From positions 78,511,334-78,575,333 of the forward strand of contig OY757921.1 in the NCBI GenBank assembly GCA_963585895.1: 64,000 nucleotides of DNA, written 5' to 3'. Made by a program: the position numbers and the translations under genes. The DNA comes from Sepioteuthis lessoniana. Taxonomy: Eukaryota > Mollusca > Cephalopoda > Myopsida > Loliginidae. The notes under the pieces are model-generated. The model saw only the letters and a list, made by a program, of their open reading frames with translations. It was not told where the DNA came from and searched no databases. This document shows, piece after piece, positions 63,328 to 64,000 of this stretch. Position 1 is the first letter of the stretch. Each line of letters starts with the position of its first letter.

Positions 63328-64000
63328 CTAAAAGATGACGATGATGATGATGGTGTTTGTTTTCTTGTCTCTTAATGAGACCATGAGAACAGCTTGTGAG
63401 GTGAAAGGGAGGTCAGTGTTGGGGATAGGGGGCTTCTGAATGTTGGTAATGTTTAGAGTGTGAGGGTTGAAGTGGAATGATTTTTGCTGGGCGTTGGGGT
63501 TTTGTTTGAGGTTGGATTTTTGGTGGAGATTGTGGCTGATTACTTTTGATTTTTTCTCCTCCGCCTCCCCAGTAATATCGTCACTGTCCCTTTTCCTTTT
63601 TAAATTGGTGGTAATGTCCATCTCCTCAGCCTATTCCTCCGGGATGTTTTTTTTTTCTTTTGCTTTTCTTTTTTATTCGATGGAGCTGGTGATTTTATTT
63701 TTTCTGGTGTTAATGCTGTTTCTTAAGCTGCTGTGATTACGGTTGTAGTTATTGTGTTTTCCAACTTTGTTGGTGAATTCTTGGTCGTTGTTACTGTTTT
63801 TCCCCCTTTCCTGCTTACTTGGGTCCACGCCTCTTCTTTGTTGGTGTGGTCCCCAGTTTCCGTGTTTTGTGGGTTGGTCAATGTTGCTGTTGAAATGGTA
63901 GCTATTTTTGCTCTTGTAGTTGTCGCTGCTGTTGAGGATGGCGATATTGTGTTTTTGGAGGTCTTTTGCGAGCAGGATCTAGAAAAGTGGCCCAGCTGTT
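63328..64000 (-). pseudogene. LINE-4 ORF1-like part with zinc knuckle
   Basis: 63972-63998 reads QLGHFSRSC on the minus strand, the second half of a CCHC knuckle whose first cysteines would lie past the window edge. A Thr/Asn/Lys-rich region follows to a stop at 63723-63725. After a frame change, KRKRDSDDITGEAEEKK and ISHNLHQKSNLKQNPNAQQK run to the stop at 63328. The basic, low-complexity character suits an RNA-binding ORF1 protein. Confidence 0.6.

Larger units (their letters stand above)
61665..64000 (-). mobile_element. LINE-4: minus-strand non-LTR element with large internal deletion
   Basis: Reading from the window edge on the minus strand: an ORF1-like part with a zinc knuckle (64000-63328), a short unassigned stretch, then a reverse transcriptase that begins in mid-domain at 63169 and continues to a C terminus at 61665. 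The endonuclease and first half of the reverse transcriptase are missing. It resembles L1/TX1-type ORF2 proteins. The element may continue past the window edge. Confidence 0.75.

Overview
The window looks like intergenic DNA from an animal nuclear genome. It is AT-rich, full of long (TA)n, (TG)n and (TC)n microsatellites, and has no operons, ribosome binding sites or long intact reading frames. Nearly every recognisable piece is a transposable element or a product of one. The mix includes tRNA-headed SINEs whose body resembles SINEs I associate with molluscs, restriction-enzyme-like non-LTR elements, mariner elements of the 'GVQW3-like' transposase type and a Penelope-like trace. This fits a lophotrochozoan invertebrate, most likely a mollusc. 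That taxonomic call is inference from memory, not a search.

Layout. 1-10 kb: SINE-A, SINE-C and a long dispersed element here called D, with a tandem hairpin array at 7.06-7.96 kb and a GC-rich repeat at 8.9-9.5 kb. 10-24.5 kb: more SINE-A, B and C copies, a deleted mariner at 16.0-16.9 kb, a solo LTR at 18.5-19.4 kb, a probable LTR at 20.4-20.8 kb, a long (TC)n tract and a small MITE at 23.2 kb. 24.7-29.7 kb: scattered 3' fragments of one LINE family (LINE-2), with a 12-copy 126-bp array grown inside one of them. 30-42 kb: a long D copy with a solo LTR inside it and a second hairpin array; SINE-A with a perfect 13-bp target duplication; a fold-back element at 36.0-37.3 kb; a second deleted mariner; and a solo LTR with a 4-bp target duplication. 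42-51 kb: D and SINE-C copies, then two decayed non-LTR elements, LINE-1 with a restriction-like endonuclease motif and LINE-3 ending in a (GAT)n-type tail. 51-56 kb: SINEs and a 29-30 bp minisatellite interrupted by a solo LTR. 56.8-57.25 kb (minus): the only candidate host exon. 58-64 kb: a deleted DNA transposon, SINEs, and on the minus strand a decayed LINE with ORF1 and reverse transcriptase remnants.

How the parts relate. SINE-A and element D end in the same hairpin-forming tail, and SINE-A and SINE-B share a central domain, so the short elements look like a modular group probably mobilised by a common LINE. Most elements are dead: reverse transcriptase and transposase frames carry stops, frameshifts and large deletions. 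No defence system, biosynthetic cluster or intact protein system was found. The most distinctive signals are two mariner copies sharing one internal deletion whose junction carries TTAGGG-type repeats, the array nested in LINE-2, and the shared SINE tail.
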